DNA of 54,505 bases from JBHJGU01 sp050331475. GTDB lineage: Bacteria; Pseudomonadota; Alphaproteobacteria; Caulobacterales; Maricaulaceae. The translations under genes and the position numbers were made by a program. Each line of letters starts with the position of its first letter. Positions within the stretch are counted from its first letter, which is position 1. The notes beneath the pieces are model-generated. The model was given only the letters and a program-made list of their open reading frames with translations, did no database searches and had not been told where the DNA came from. Positions 35,004 through 44,025 of this stretch are shown in pieces. Location: contig JBHJGU010000090.1 in the NCBI GenBank assembly GCA_050331475.1, positions 1 through 54,505 on the forward strand, given 5' to 3'.

Positions 35004-36353
35004 TTAAACCGCGACGGAATGGCGCGCTTGGGCTTTGGGCAGATATTCATCGAACGCCGAGGCGACGAGGCGGGCGAACTGTTCGCCTTGCGGCGTCAGG
35101 TGAATCCGATGACCGGCGATCACCACCAGCCCGTCTTGGACCAAGGGTTTCAGCCTGTTGAGCTCTGGGCGCCCCCAATCGGGTCGCGCGCCATACTGCG
35201 CCGCCAAAGCGGACAAATCCGCCGCGCCCGAGCACATCAACGCTTCGATCACCGCGCCGCGCAACCGGTCTTCGCCGACGAACGCCCGGCCTTTGGCGGT
35301 GGGCAGCCGGCCCGCCTCTACCGTGCGCGCCCAGGCGCCGGTTTCGCCGTAGTTTTGCGTATAGCCCTGGGGCAGGCGACCGATCGCGGTGGCGCCCACG
35401 CCGATCAGCGCTTCGGCGTCATCGGTGGTGTAGCCTTGGAAATTCCGTTTGAGGCTTCCCGCGCGCGCCGCCTGGGCCAGCGCGTCGTGGGGCAGGGCGA
35501 AATGGTCCAGGCCAATGGCCGCATAACCCGCGGATTTCAGCCGCGCGGCCGCCCCGAACGCTTGATCCAAACGCGCCGCCGCATCGGGCAGGGTCGCCTC
35601 ATCGATCATGCGCTGTTTCTTCGCCATCCAGGGCACGTGGGCGTAGCCAAATAGGGCAATGCGGTCGGGAGCCATGTCCGCGCAGAGTTCAATGGTGTGG
35701 TTCAGCGTGTCGACCGTTTGGTGGGGCAGCCCATAGATCAGATCGAAATTGATCCCCGTCACCCCGGCTTCGCGCAGACCGTCGACCGCTTGGCGCACCA
35801 TATCCGGCGGTTGCACCCGATTGATGGCGGTTTGGACCTGAGGATCGAATTCTTGAACGCCGAAACTCGCCCGGTTAAAGCCCAACCGGCCGATCCGGGC
35901 GGTCATTTCCGCGGTGAGCGTGCGCGGATCGCTTTCTATCGCGAGTTCCACATCTGGGGTCAGATTGAAGCGGGCGCGCACGGCGTCCATCACCCGTTCA
36001 AGATCGTCCGGCTCCAGGGCGGTGGGCGTGCCCCCGCCCCAATGGATATGGGAGAGCGCAAACCGGGCGGGCAGGCGCTCGGCCCCCAAAACCAGCTCCG
36101 CGATGAGCTGACCCACATAGGTGGCGATCGGGTCATACCGGCTCGCGAGCTTCATGTTGCAGCCGAAATACCACCACCCCCGCCGGCAGAACGGAACATG
36201 GAGGTAAAGCGACAGCGAGCGGCCGGGATGCAGGGCCTCTAGCCAATCGCCATAAACCGCGCCGTCCACATCCGCGTTGAAATGCGGGGCGGTGGGGTAG
36301 CTGGTGTAACGCGGCGCGGTGCGGCGCAAGTAGTGGGCGAGGTCGGGGCTCAT
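35004..36353 (-). CDS. hemN: HemN-like oxygen-independent coproporphyrinogen oxidase with damaged radical SAM motif
   Basis: A protein of 449 residues, normal for HemN, with HIHWGGGTPTALEPDDLE, SFGVQEFDPQVQTAINRVQP and INFDLIYGLPHQT. The iron-sulfur motif should read C-x3-C-x2-C-x-C; here residues 54-65 are PFCRRGWWYFGC, so C56 and C65 remain while the second and third cysteines are W60 (codon 36174-36176) and F63 (codon 36165-36167). Without the three-cysteine site the 4Fe-4S cluster and radical chemistry should fail. ATG 36353 overlaps the bchJ stop, so it is the last gene of a bchE-bchJ-hemN operon. It is probably inactive, or a sequence error. Another HemN or HemF may exist elsewhere. Confidence 0.88.
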   Translation of the reverse strand: MSPDLAHYLRRTAPRYTSYPTAPHFNADVDGAVYGDWLEALHPGRSLSLYLHVPFCRRGWWYFGCNMKLASRYDPIATYVGQLIAELVLGAERLPARFALSHIHWGGGTPTALEPDDLERVMDAVRARFNLTPDVELAIESDPRTLTAEMTARIGRLGFNRASFGVQEFDPQVQTAINRVQPPDMVRQAVDGLREAGVTGINFDLIYGLPHQTVDTLNHTIELCADMAPDRIALFGYAHVPWMAKKQRMIDEATLPDAAARLDQAFGAAARLKSAGYAAIGLDHFALPHDALAQAARAGSLKRNFQGYTTDDAEALIGVGATAIGRLPQGYTQNYGETGAWARTVEAGRLPTAKGRAFVGEDRLRGAVIEALMCSGAADLSALAAQYGARPDWGRPELNRLKPLVQDGLVVIAGHRIHLTPQGEQFARLVASAFDEYLPKAQARHSVAV

Positions 36354-37003
36354 AGGGCGCTCACAGGGGATAGGGTTGGCGAACCGCCAAATGTGATGAC
36401 GAACCGGCAAAGTGGCGCGCCGTTGCGCACACAGTCCTCATGCTCGACGCGGGTTTGCGGGCTGATCAGCGCGCGGAACAGGGTTTCAAACACGCCGCGA
36501 TGCCAGGCGCAGTCGGGTGAGGGGATGGGATTGGCGAGAATGTCGATCAAGATGACGCCGCCTGAGCGCACGCGGCATAGCCCGGAGCCCGCAAACGTCC
36601 ATGCGCTTTTGCGGATCGCGGTCAACAGTGCGCGTGCGGCCCACCTCCGGGGCAGCCGTTTCAGGATTGCTTGGGCAAACCCAGGAATGCGGTGGGCGAG
36701 GATGTAAGCGCCGGTGCGCCGCCCCGCATCGGTGAGAATCGCTTGGGCCTGGCGGGGCGGGAACAACCGCTCCACCGTATTAAACAGCGCCGCCGCGATC
36801 CGTTCGTCCATCATGGCGCGGGGCGGGTGGTCAAACAGCGCGCCGAAGCCTGCGGCTTGAAACACCGCCCGGGCGCGGTGGGCGCCGAAGCGCGCCTCCA
36901 ACGCTTGGGCCAGTTGGATCGCCGCATTGGGCCCCACCACGCCAGCCATGGCGTCTCGGGCCGGCGCGGGCGCGTAACCCGCCGGGTCCGCGATGATGTC
37001 CAT
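36350..37003 (-). CDS. bchJ: BchJ-like 4-vinyl reductase domain protein
   Basis: A protein of 217 residues. The V4R/BchJ fold is shown by GPNAAIQLAQAL, AGRRTGAYILAHRIPG, ILIDILANPI and the cysteine-bearing C-terminus (RVEHEDCVRNGAPLCRFVITF). BchJ was first linked to protochlorophyllide vinyl reduction and is now seen as a substrate carrier in bacteriochlorophyll synthesis. ATG 37003 lies five bases after the bchE stop, with GGAG nine bases upstream. The longer frame from 37237 overlaps bchE and is rejected. Pairing with bchE is classic for purple bacterial photosynthesis clusters. Confidence 0.85.
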   Translation of the reverse strand: MDIIADPAGYAPAPARDAMAGVVGPNAAIQLAQALEARFGAHRARAVFQAAGFGALFDHPPRAMMDERIAAALFNTVERLFPPRQAQAILTDAGRRTGAYILAHRIPGFAQAILKRLPRRWAARALLTAIRKSAWTFAGSGLCRVRSGGVILIDILANPIPSPDCAWHRGVFETLFRALISPQTRVEHEDCVRNGAPLCRFVITFGGSPTLSPVSAL

Positions 37004-37007
37004 GGCC

Positions 37008-38636
37008 TTACTCCGCGGCGTGGGCGGGTTCGCGCTCGGGCTCGGCCATTTGCTCATCGCCGCCCCCGCACGCCTTGACCGTCTCGTCCGCCTTGCGCGC
37101 GCGCAGTCTTGCGGCGCGATCATGGGCGGCTTCCCAATCCTCCATCTGTGCGGGCGCGATGGTGCGGGTGCGATCGAAGTTGAAATTGACGGTTTTTTTG
37201 GACTGCGGCCCCCAATAACCGGCCTTGCCCAGGTCATAGAATTGCCGCTGAACCCCGGCCTTGAGGAAAGCTTTCAGGCAGCCCAACAAATACCGCCGTC
37301 GAAAGCCCGTCCCGCGCCAAGGATAGTGAAACAGCGCCTTTTGCATGTAAAACCGGCGGTAATTCTTCATCACCCCATTGAGCAGTTCGCCTCGGTCCAT
37401 GGCTTTGGGCCGCATGATGGGGGTGACGAAATTATATTTCTCAAAGTCGAAGATCTCCACTTTGTCGCCGAGCGCTTGGAACAATGGGGTGAACGGCCAG
37501 GGCGTGTACATGGACCAATTGGCGAGATCGGGCTGCCAATCCCAAGCCATCTGGTAAGTTTCTTCAAGAGTTTCGGCGGTTTCATTATCAAGCCCGACAA
37601 TGAACTGAGCCTCTACGAAGATATCCGCCTCGCGCAACAACCGAATGGCTTCTTTATTGTCCGCCACTTTAGTTTCTTTGTTGAATTGGTCGAGTTTAAG
37701 CTGGGCCGCGGCCTCGGTGCCGAGCGAGACGTGGACGAGCCCCGCCTTGCGATAGAGCGGCAACAGCTCTTTGTCCCGCATAATGTCGGTTACCCGGGTG
37801 TTGATGCCGCATTTGATCTTGTCCGGCAGGCCGCGGGCGATCAATTCTTCGCAGAATTCAACGAATTTCTTGCGGTTAATCGTGGGTTCTTCGTCCGCTA
37901 GGATGAAAAAGCCCACATCATGGTCGTTCACCAAGGCCTCGATCTCGTCGACGACCTTCTTGGGATCGCGCACCCGGTAATCGCGCCAGAATTTCCATTG
38001 CGAGCAGAACGAACAGGTGAACGGGCATCCCCGCGCCATGTTCGGGATCGCGACTTTCACCCCAAGCGGGACGTAGATGTATTTGTCCCATTCAAGCAGC
38101 GACCAATCCGGGGTCAGCCCGTCGAGATCCTTGATCGTGGGGGCGGCGGCGGTGGCGAGGATTTTGTCCCCGTCCCGGTAAGCCAAGCCTTCAATGCCGG
38201 CGCGCTTTTCCCGCCAACCGCCTTGGGCGATGGCGTCGATCAAGGCGCGGAAAATCTCCTCGCCTTCGCCGCGCACAATGACGTCGATCCACGGCGCCTC
38301 AGAGAGGACCTGCTTGTACATGAAGGTGGCGTGCACGCCGCCGAGGACTTTGACCGCGTTTGGGAGAGCCTCTGAGGCGATTTTCAGAACGGTTTCCGCT
38401 TTATAGATCGACGGCGTAATCGCAGTCGTGCCCACCACGTCGGGCTGGAGCCGCTCCATCTCCGCGCGCAAATCCTCGTCACTGACATCGTTTGTCATCG
38501 CATCGATGAAATGAATGTCCTCGTATCCGGCCGCTTTGAGCGGCCCCGCGAGGTAAGCGACCCAGGCGGGGGGCCAGTTGCCGGCGATTTCCGCGCCGCC
38601 GGAGTGATAATTCGGGTGAACAAGCAGGATGCGCAT
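37008..38636 (-). CDS. bchE: Anaerobic Mg-protoporphyrin IX monomethyl ester cyclase BchE
   Basis: A protein of 542 residues. The N-terminal B12-binding domain (about 1-140: MRILLVHPNYHSGGAEIAGNWPP, GGVHATFMY, GEGEEIFRALIDAI) precedes a radical SAM domain with an intact CPFTCSFCSQW cluster motif and FFILADEEPTINRKKF. The C-terminal part (NFVTPIMRPKAMDRGELLNGVM, FHYPWRGTGFRRRYLLG) is BchE-like. The enzyme builds ring E of bacteriochlorophyll without oxygen. ATG 38636 is chosen at the start of the B12 domain. It heads the bchE-bchJ-hemN operon. Other B12-radical-SAM proteins resemble it, but the bchJ partner supports BchE. Confidence 0.88.
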   Translation of the reverse strand: MRILLVHPNYHSGGAEIAGNWPPAWVAYLAGPLKAAGYEDIHFIDAMTNDVSDEDLRAEMERLQPDVVGTTAITPSIYKAETVLKIASEALPNAVKVLGGVHATFMYKQVLSEAPWIDVIVRGEGEEIFRALIDAIAQGGWREKRAGIEGLAYRDGDKILATAAAPTIKDLDGLTPDWSLLEWDKYIYVPLGVKVAIPNMARGCPFTCSFCSQWKFWRDYRVRDPKKVVDEIEALVNDHDVGFFILADEEPTINRKKFVEFCEELIARGLPDKIKCGINTRVTDIMRDKELLPLYRKAGLVHVSLGTEAAAQLKLDQFNKETKVADNKEAIRLLREADIFVEAQFIVGLDNETAETLEETYQMAWDWQPDLANWSMYTPWPFTPLFQALGDKVEIFDFEKYNFVTPIMRPKAMDRGELLNGVMKNYRRFYMQKALFHYPWRGTGFRRRYLLGCLKAFLKAGVQRQFYDLGKAGYWGPQSKKTVNFNFDRTRTIAPAQMEDWEAAHDRAARLRARKADETVKACGGGDEQMAEPEREPAHAAE

Positions 38637-38937
38637 GGTGTCAACTCTCTCTGACGTCAACACATGTATATGAACGTGATCACACCCGCGCTATTCGCCA
38701 TAAGGCTAAGCGCGCAAACGACGCAGCATCGCTTGCGCGCTTTGCCCCTGCAAAGCAGCGACGTTTAGTCTCTTTGCCTTTGCATAGTCAGCGAGGGGGG
38801 TGGGCGCTTAGGCTGCGGGCGTCATCCTCTGGGGGACGGCGAAGCAATGGATATTTGCGTTTGACAGCGCCGCGCGGCCTCTGCGTCGGGCGTGTCCCGG
38901 CTTAGCGTGGACCCCTTATACGAAAGGTCGCTCGCCC

Positions 38938-41900
38938 ATGCTTCGATCCGCACTCGCTTCCGCGCTCCTCGCCGCCGCCAGCCTGACCGCCGCACCTGTT
39001 TTCGCGCAGGACAAGGAGGCGGAGACCCCGTTCTCCGCGCCGACGTTCAAAGGTCTGGAATGGCGGAATATCGGCCCGGCCTTTATGTCGGGGCGGATTG
39101 CGGACATCGAGATTGATCAGCACGACCCCGCCACTTGGTATGTGGCCGTGGGCTCGGGCGGGGTTTGGAAAACCACCAATGCGGGGACCACGTGGACGCC
39201 GCTTTTTGACGGCCAAGACGTTTATTCCATTGGCGATGTGACGATGGACCCCTCCAACCACAACTCGGTCTGGGTCGGCTCGGGTGAAATTGTCGGCGGT
39301 CGCCATGTGGGTTTCGGCAACGGGGTCTACCGGTCCAAAGACGGCGGCAAAAGCTGGGAGCACTTAGGCCTCAAGCACTCCGAGCATATCTCCACCATCA
39401 TCGTTCATCCCGAGGACCCCGACACGGTGTGGGTCGCCGCCCAAGGCCCGCTTTGGTCCGAAGGCGGCGACCGGGGGCTCTATAAAACCACCGATGGCGG
39501 CAAGACCTGGAAGTACGTGCTCTCCGCGGGGCCTTGGACCGGGGTGACCGACATCGTCATGGATCCGCGCGAACCCGACCGGCTTTACGCGGCGACCTGG
39601 CAGCACCATCGCACCGTCGCCGCCTATTTCGGCACCGGGCCGGAGTCCGGCGTCCACATGTCCGAAGACGGCGGGGAGACTTGGACGAAGCTTTCCAGCG
39701 GACTGCCCACGGGCAATCTGGGCAAGATCGGTTTAGCCATCAGCCCTCAAGACCCTGACGTGGTCTATGCGGCCATCGAGCTCGACCGGCGCGAGGGCGG
39801 GGTCTGGCGTTCGGCCGACCGCGGCCAGTCTTGGGAGAAGAAGTCCGATGCGGTGGGCGCGGGCACGGGGCCGCACTACTACCAAGAAATCTACGCCAGC
39901 CCACACAAGTTTGACCGGCTCTATCTGGTGTCCAACACCAGCCAAGTGTCCGAAGACGGCGGCGCCACATTCCGCGCGCTGAACAATGAGCTCAAGCACG
40001 TCGATGATCACGCCATCGCCTTTCGGCCCGATGATCCGGACTACATCCTGTTCGGCTCAGACGGTGGGCTCTATGAAACCTATGACCTGGAAAAAAGCTG
40101 GCGGTTTATCAATAACTTGCCGGTCACCCAGTTTTATAAGGTCGCGGTGGATGACGCCGAGCCGTTTTACTTCGTCTATGGCGGCACCCAGGACAACAAT
40201 TCCCAAGGCGGACCGTCGCGCACGAAAAACCGTCACGGCATTCGCAATTCCGATTGGTTCGTGACGCTGTTCGCCGATGGTCACCAGTCCGCCACGGAGC
40301 CGGGCAATCCCGACATCATGTACGCGGAGTGGCAAGAGGGGAACCTCGCCCGGGTCGACCGCACCACCGGTGAGATCGTCCATATCCAACCCCAGCCCGC
40401 GCCAGGGGAGGGGACCGAACGGTTCAACTGGGACAGCCCAATCTACGTAAGCCGGCATGATCCCAAGCGAATTTACTTCGCCTCCCAACGGCTTTGGCGG
40501 TCGGACAATCGCGGGGACAGTTGGACGGCGATCTCTGAGGACCTCACCCGCAATCAAGAGCGGATGAGCCTGCCCGGTCAGGGTCGGCTGTGGTCTTGGG
40601 ACGCGAGCTGCGACGTGCTCGCCATGTCCGCCTACAACACCATCACCTCGATCGCCGAAAGCCCGCTCAATGAGGATCTGCTCTATGCGGGCACCGATGA
40701 CGGGCTGATCCAGGTTACCGAAAATGGCGGCGAAAGCTGGCGCGAGATTGAAGTCGCCCGATTGCCCGGCGTGCCGAAGACCGCCTTCGTCAACGACATC
40801 AAAGCCGACCTTCACGACGAGAACACCGTCTACATCGCGCTCGACAATCACAAATACGGCGACTTCACGCCTTACCTCTATAAGTCGACCAATCGCGGTC
40901 AAAGCTGGACGCGCATGGCCGGCGACTTACCCGAAAAGCACCTTGTTTGGCGCTTGGTCCAAGACCACGAGAACCCGAAACTGTTCTTTGCGGCGACCGA
41001 GTTCGGGGTGTTCTTCACCGTTGACGGCGGGGAGAAATGGGTCGAGCTCAATGGCGGAATGCCCACGATTTCCTTGCGTGATCTGGCCATCCAACAGCGC
41101 GAGGATGATCTGGTGGCGGCCTCTTTCGGTCGCGGCATCTATATTCTTGACGACTACAGCGCCTTGCGTGCGGTGAGCCCGGACGCGTTGGAGCAAGACG
41201 CCCATCTCTTCCCTCCCGGTCGCCGGACCTGGTGGTATATCGAGGAGCATCCTCTGGCGTTTGACGAAGGCGGTTCCCAAGGTCACGGCTATTTCCGCGC
41301 GCCAAACCCGCCCTTTGGCGCGGTGTTCACCTATTACCTCAAAGACGGCCTTCAAACGCTTGAAGAGCAGCGCCAGGAGAAGGAAAAACCGCTCGCCGAA
41401 GCCGGCGAGGACACCCCGTTCCCGGGTTGGGACGCGGTTGAGGCGGAGCGTCGCGAGGTGGCCCCTGAGGTGTGGCTGACCGTGCGGGATAAGGACGGCA
41501 ATGTGGTTCGCCGCATTCCTGGCAAGACCGGCAAAGGCTTCCACCGGGTGGCGTGGGACCTGCGATATCCGGCGTCTGGCGTCGTAACGGGTCAAGAATC
41601 GCCGGACTTCGACGGCTCGGGCTATTTGGTGCAGCCGGGGCGCTATACGGTGAGCTTGTCCAAGCGCGTGCGCGGGGAGACGACCGAATTGGTCGGCCCG
41701 CAACCTTTCGAGGTCAATCGCTTGCGTAAGGGCGCTTTGGAAGGCGCAACCCCCGCCGAAGCGGTCGCGTTCTGGAAAGAGCTTGAAGATCTGCAAACCG
41801 CGATCGGCTCGGTGAACGCTGCGATCACCGAACTCGAAGGTAAGGCCGATCTCTTGAAGGCCGCTATCGCTCGGGTCGAAGCCGAGCCCGATGATTTGGA

Positions 41901-42216
41901 GGCTGAATGGGCGATGATGCGCGAGGAGCTTCACAACGTGGCCGAAGCGCTCAACGGCCAAGGCGCGAAGAACTCCATCGGCGAGATCGGTCCGCAGACC
42001 CCGTCCTCGCGGTTGGGTAAGATCTCGATCGGCGTCGGCGCCTCGACCTACGGTCCCACGCCCGCACACCGGCAAAACTTCGAATGGGCGAAAGAGGGCT
42101 TCGAAGACATCCGCACGCGCGTGGTGAAGCTGCGGGAAGAGACCGTGCCGGCCTTGGAGAAAGCCGTGCTCGCCGCCGGCGGTCCGGCTATCGCGGGCGG
42201 CGCCCTGCCGGAGTAA
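38938..42216 (+). CDS. Large secreted BNR/Asp-box beta-propeller protein
   Basis: A protein of 1,092 residues. Signal peptide (about 1-24, ending in FAQ). Repeated Asp-box motifs of the form S-x-D-G-G-x-T/S-W are plain (SKDGGKSWEHLG, TTDGGKTWKYV, SEDGGETWTKL, STNRGQSWTRM, and several more), building a sortilin/VPS10-like propeller up to about residue 740. The C-terminus is a beta-sandwich region (VWLTVRDKDGNVVRRIPGKTG) and a long helical stretch. This family is usually annotated as a glycosyl-hydrolase-like or VPS10-like exported protein of unknown activity. GAAAGG precedes ATG 38938 by about ten bases. Confidence 0.88.
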   Translation: MLRSALASALLAAASLTAAPVFAQDKEAETPFSAPTFKGLEWRNIGPAFMSGRIADIEIDQHDPATWYVAVGSGGVWKTTNAGTTWTPLFDGQDVYSIGDVTMDPSNHNSVWVGSGEIVGGRHVGFGNGVYRSKDGGKSWEHLGLKHSEHISTIIVHPEDPDTVWVAAQGPLWSEGGDRGLYKTTDGGKTWKYVLSAGPWTGVTDIVMDPREPDRLYAATWQHHRTVAAYFGTGPESGVHMSEDGGETWTKLSSGLPTGNLGKIGLAISPQDPDVVYAAIELDRREGGVWRSADRGQSWEKKSDAVGAGTGPHYYQEIYASPHKFDRLYLVSNTSQVSEDGGATFRALNNELKHVDDHAIAFRPDDPDYILFGSDGGLYETYDLEKSWRFINNLPVTQFYKVAVDDAEPFYFVYGGTQDNNSQGGPSRTKNRHGIRNSDWFVTLFADGHQSATEPGNPDIMYAEWQEGNLARVDRTTGEIVHIQPQPAPGEGTERFNWDSPIYVSRHDPKRIYFASQRLWRSDNRGDSWTAISEDLTRNQERMSLPGQGRLWSWDASCDVLAMSAYNTITSIAESPLNEDLLYAGTDDGLIQVTENGGESWREIEVARLPGVPKTAFVNDIKADLHDENTVYIALDNHKYGDFTPYLYKSTNRGQSWTRMAGDLPEKHLVWRLVQDHENPKLFFAATEFGVFFTVDGGEKWVELNGGMPTISLRDLAIQQREDDLVAASFGRGIYILDDYSALRAVSPDALEQDAHLFPPGRRTWWYIEEHPLAFDEGGSQGHGYFRAPNPPFGAVFTYYLKDGLQTLEEQRQEKEKPLAEAGEDTPFPGWDAVEAERREVAPEVWLTVRDKDGNVVRRIPGKTGKGFHRVAWDLRYPASGVVTGQESPDFDGSGYLVQPGRYTVSLSKRVRGETTELVGPQPFEVNRLRKGALEGATPAEAVAFWKELEDLQTAIGSVNAAITELEGKADLLKAAIARVEAEPDDLEAEWAMMREELHNVAEALNGQGAKNSIGEIGPQTPSSRLGKISIGVGASTYGPTPAHRQNFEWAKEGFEDIRTRVVKLREETVPALEKAVLAAGGPAIAGGALPE

Positions 42217-42232
42217 GCCGCTCAGCCGATCT

Positions 42233-42252
42233 GGGGTGACATTCGTCATCCC
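42233..42252. promoter_or_regulatory. Inverted repeat before the ABC/two-component operon
   Basis: GGGGTGAC-attc-GTCATCCC pairs over eight bases with one G-T. It lies 84 bases before the ABC ATPase start and lacks a T-run. It could be the binding site of the NarL-type regulator encoded at the operon end, or a weak terminator of the preceding gene. Confidence 0.4.
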
Positions 42253-42335
42253 GGATCGGTGACGGGCGTTCCTAGCGCGGCGCTGTGGGCGCGGGCCAGG
42301 GTGAGAGGGTTGATCCCGATCCCAGGAGTTCGCCC

Positions 42336-43268
42336 ATGGATAGCGCCGCGTTAGACACGCGCCCGCCTACCGCCGCGCCGCCGCTCGCGGTTCGGGGGGT
42401 GCGAAAACGCTACGGGCCGGTGGATGCGCTTGCCGGCGTCGATCTCGCCTTAGAGCCGGGCCGCGTCACCGCCGTGCTCGGCGCCAATGGCGCGGGCAAG
42501 ACCACCCTCATTCGCTGCGCCTTGGGGCTGACCCGGCCCAGCTTTGGCGAGCTCACCTTGTTTGGCGGCGCGCCGGGAAGTTCGGGCGTGAAATGGCGCT
42601 TGGGCGTCATGTTGCAGGACGCCGACCTGCCCGACCTTCTGACCCCGCGCGAGCATCTCACCCTGTTTGCGAGCTATTACCCTGACCCAGAGCCGGTGGA
42701 TGCGGTGATCGCGCGGTTAGGCCTGCAAGACTTCGCCGATCGGCGCTACGGCAAGCTCTCGGGCGGGCAGAAACGGCGCACCCAATTCGCTTTGGCGCTG
42801 ATCGGTCGCCCGGAGCTGGTGTTTCTTGACGAGCCGACCACGGGGCTCGACGCGGACGCGCGACGCGGGCTCTGGGCGGCGGTGCGTGATCTGGCGCAAT
42901 CGGGCAAGACAGTGGTGCTCACCACCCATTATCTAGAAGAAGCGGACAGCCTCGCCGACCGCATCGTCGTGCTCGACCAAGGCCGGGTGGTCGCGGACGG
43001 CCCCACCGACGCCATCCGCACCCAATTGGGCGGTTCGGTCATTCGCTGCGTCACCAGGGTGGCCCCCGACGCCGTCGCCGCCTTGGCTGGCGTCACCGGC
43101 GTGTTCGAGGCGGGCCGGTTTTTGGAAATCCGTAGCGCTAACCCGGCCGAAACCTTGGCGGCGCTGCTCGCCCAAGACCCCATGCTCACCGATCTGACCG
43201 TCGCCAAGCCTAGCCTGGAGGACGCGTTCCGGCTTTTAACCCAACACCCTGAAGGAGACACCCCATGA
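42336..43268 (+). CDS. ABC transporter ATP-binding protein
   Basis: A protein of 310 residues. Walker A GANGAGKTT, signature KLSGGQKRRTQFALAL, Walker B LVFLDEPTTGLD, and H-loop LTTHYLEEADSLADR, the pattern of ABC-2 type exporters (drug/lipid/polyketide). The C-terminal extension of about 90 residues is a regulatory domain. AGGAG stands eight bases before ATG 42336. It overlaps the permease gene by four bases. With the permease, amidohydrolase, kinase and regulator it forms one operon. Confidence 0.93.
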   Translation: MDSAALDTRPPTAAPPLAVRGVRKRYGPVDALAGVDLALEPGRVTAVLGANGAGKTTLIRCALGLTRPSFGELTLFGGAPGSSGVKWRLGVMLQDADLPDLLTPREHLTLFASYYPDPEPVDAVIARLGLQDFADRRYGKLSGGQKRRTQFALALIGRPELVFLDEPTTGLDADARRGLWAAVRDLAQSGKTVVLTTHYLEEADSLADRIVVLDQGRVVADGPTDAIRTQLGGSVIRCVTRVAPDAVAALAGVTGVFEAGRFLEIRSANPAETLAALLAQDPMLTDLTVAKPSLEDAFRLLTQHPEGDTP

Positions 43269-44011
43269 GCGCTTTGGTTTGGTCCGCTTGGCTCAACGAG
43301 ACGGGCGCGGAGATCACCAAGACAGCTCGCGCGCCGGAATTCATCCTGCCCACCTTGCTGATGCCGGTGGCGTTTTATGGACTGTTCGGCGTGGCGCTCG
43401 CGCAAAGCGCGCAGGCTTCAGCTTATCTGCTCGCCACCTATGGGGTGTTCTCGGTCATGGGGCCGGCGATTTTCGGCTTTGGGGTCGCGGTGGCTCAAGA
43501 GCGCGAACGCGGCTGGCTGGCGCTAAAACAGGCGAGCCCCGCGCCGGGGACGGCCTTTCTCGCCGCCCGGCTCGTGGCGACGCTCTTATTCGCGGCTATG
43601 GCGCTGATCCTGGTCTATGCGGTGGCGGGTTTCGGGGCGGGCGTGGCGTTGCCGCGCGCCACCTGGTTTGCGCTTTTCGGCGTGCATTTGCTCGCCGCCG
43701 TCCCGTTTGTTTTCCTCGGGTTGGTGGTAGGGTTTCTGTTTAAAGCCAACGCCGCCGTCGCGGTTAGCAATATTGTGTTCCTCGGGCTCGCCTCCTTGGG
43801 CGGGCTATGGATCCCGATCACGGTGCTGCCCAACGCCATGAAAGCCCTAGCGCTTGGCTTGCCCAGCTTTCACCTGGGCGAACTTGCTCTGGCGACTGCA
43901 GGCGCATCCGGAGATCGCCCAATCGGCCTGCACATCGGGGTCGCCTTGACCATGAGCTTGGCCTTCGCGGGCTTGGCCCTGTGGGCCTGGCGTCGTCAGA
44001 CCACCGATTAG
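43265..44011 (+). CDS. ABC-2 type permease
   Basis: A protein of 248 residues with six hydrophobic segments and a conserved FLGLASLGGLWIPITVLP stretch near the fifth, the mark of ABC-2 permeases. It is the membrane partner of the preceding ATPase. ATG 43265 overlaps the ATPase stop. The substrate is unknown; the sensor kinase in the operon suggests it exports a membrane-active compound. Confidence 0.9.
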   Translation: MSALVWSAWLNETGAEITKTARAPEFILPTLLMPVAFYGLFGVALAQSAQASAYLLATYGVFSVMGPAIFGFGVAVAQERERGWLALKQASPAPGTAFLAARLVATLLFAAMALILVYAVAGFGAGVALPRATWFALFGVHLLAAVPFVFLGLVVGFLFKANAAVAVSNIVFLGLASLGGLWIPITVLPNAMKALALGLPSFHLGELALATAGASGDRPIGLHIGVALTMSLAFAGLALWAWRRQTTD

Positions 44012-44025
44012 AAGGAGTCCAACCC

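Noticed and set aside
38640..38700. PpsR/CrtJ or FNR site before bchE
   Set aside because: TGT and ACA elements are present, but not with the 12-base spacing, and no TTGAT-N4-ATCAA was found.
40927..42249. Minus-strand 440-codon frame opposite the BNR protein
   Set aside because: No motif, no start context, and it mirrors the coding strand.
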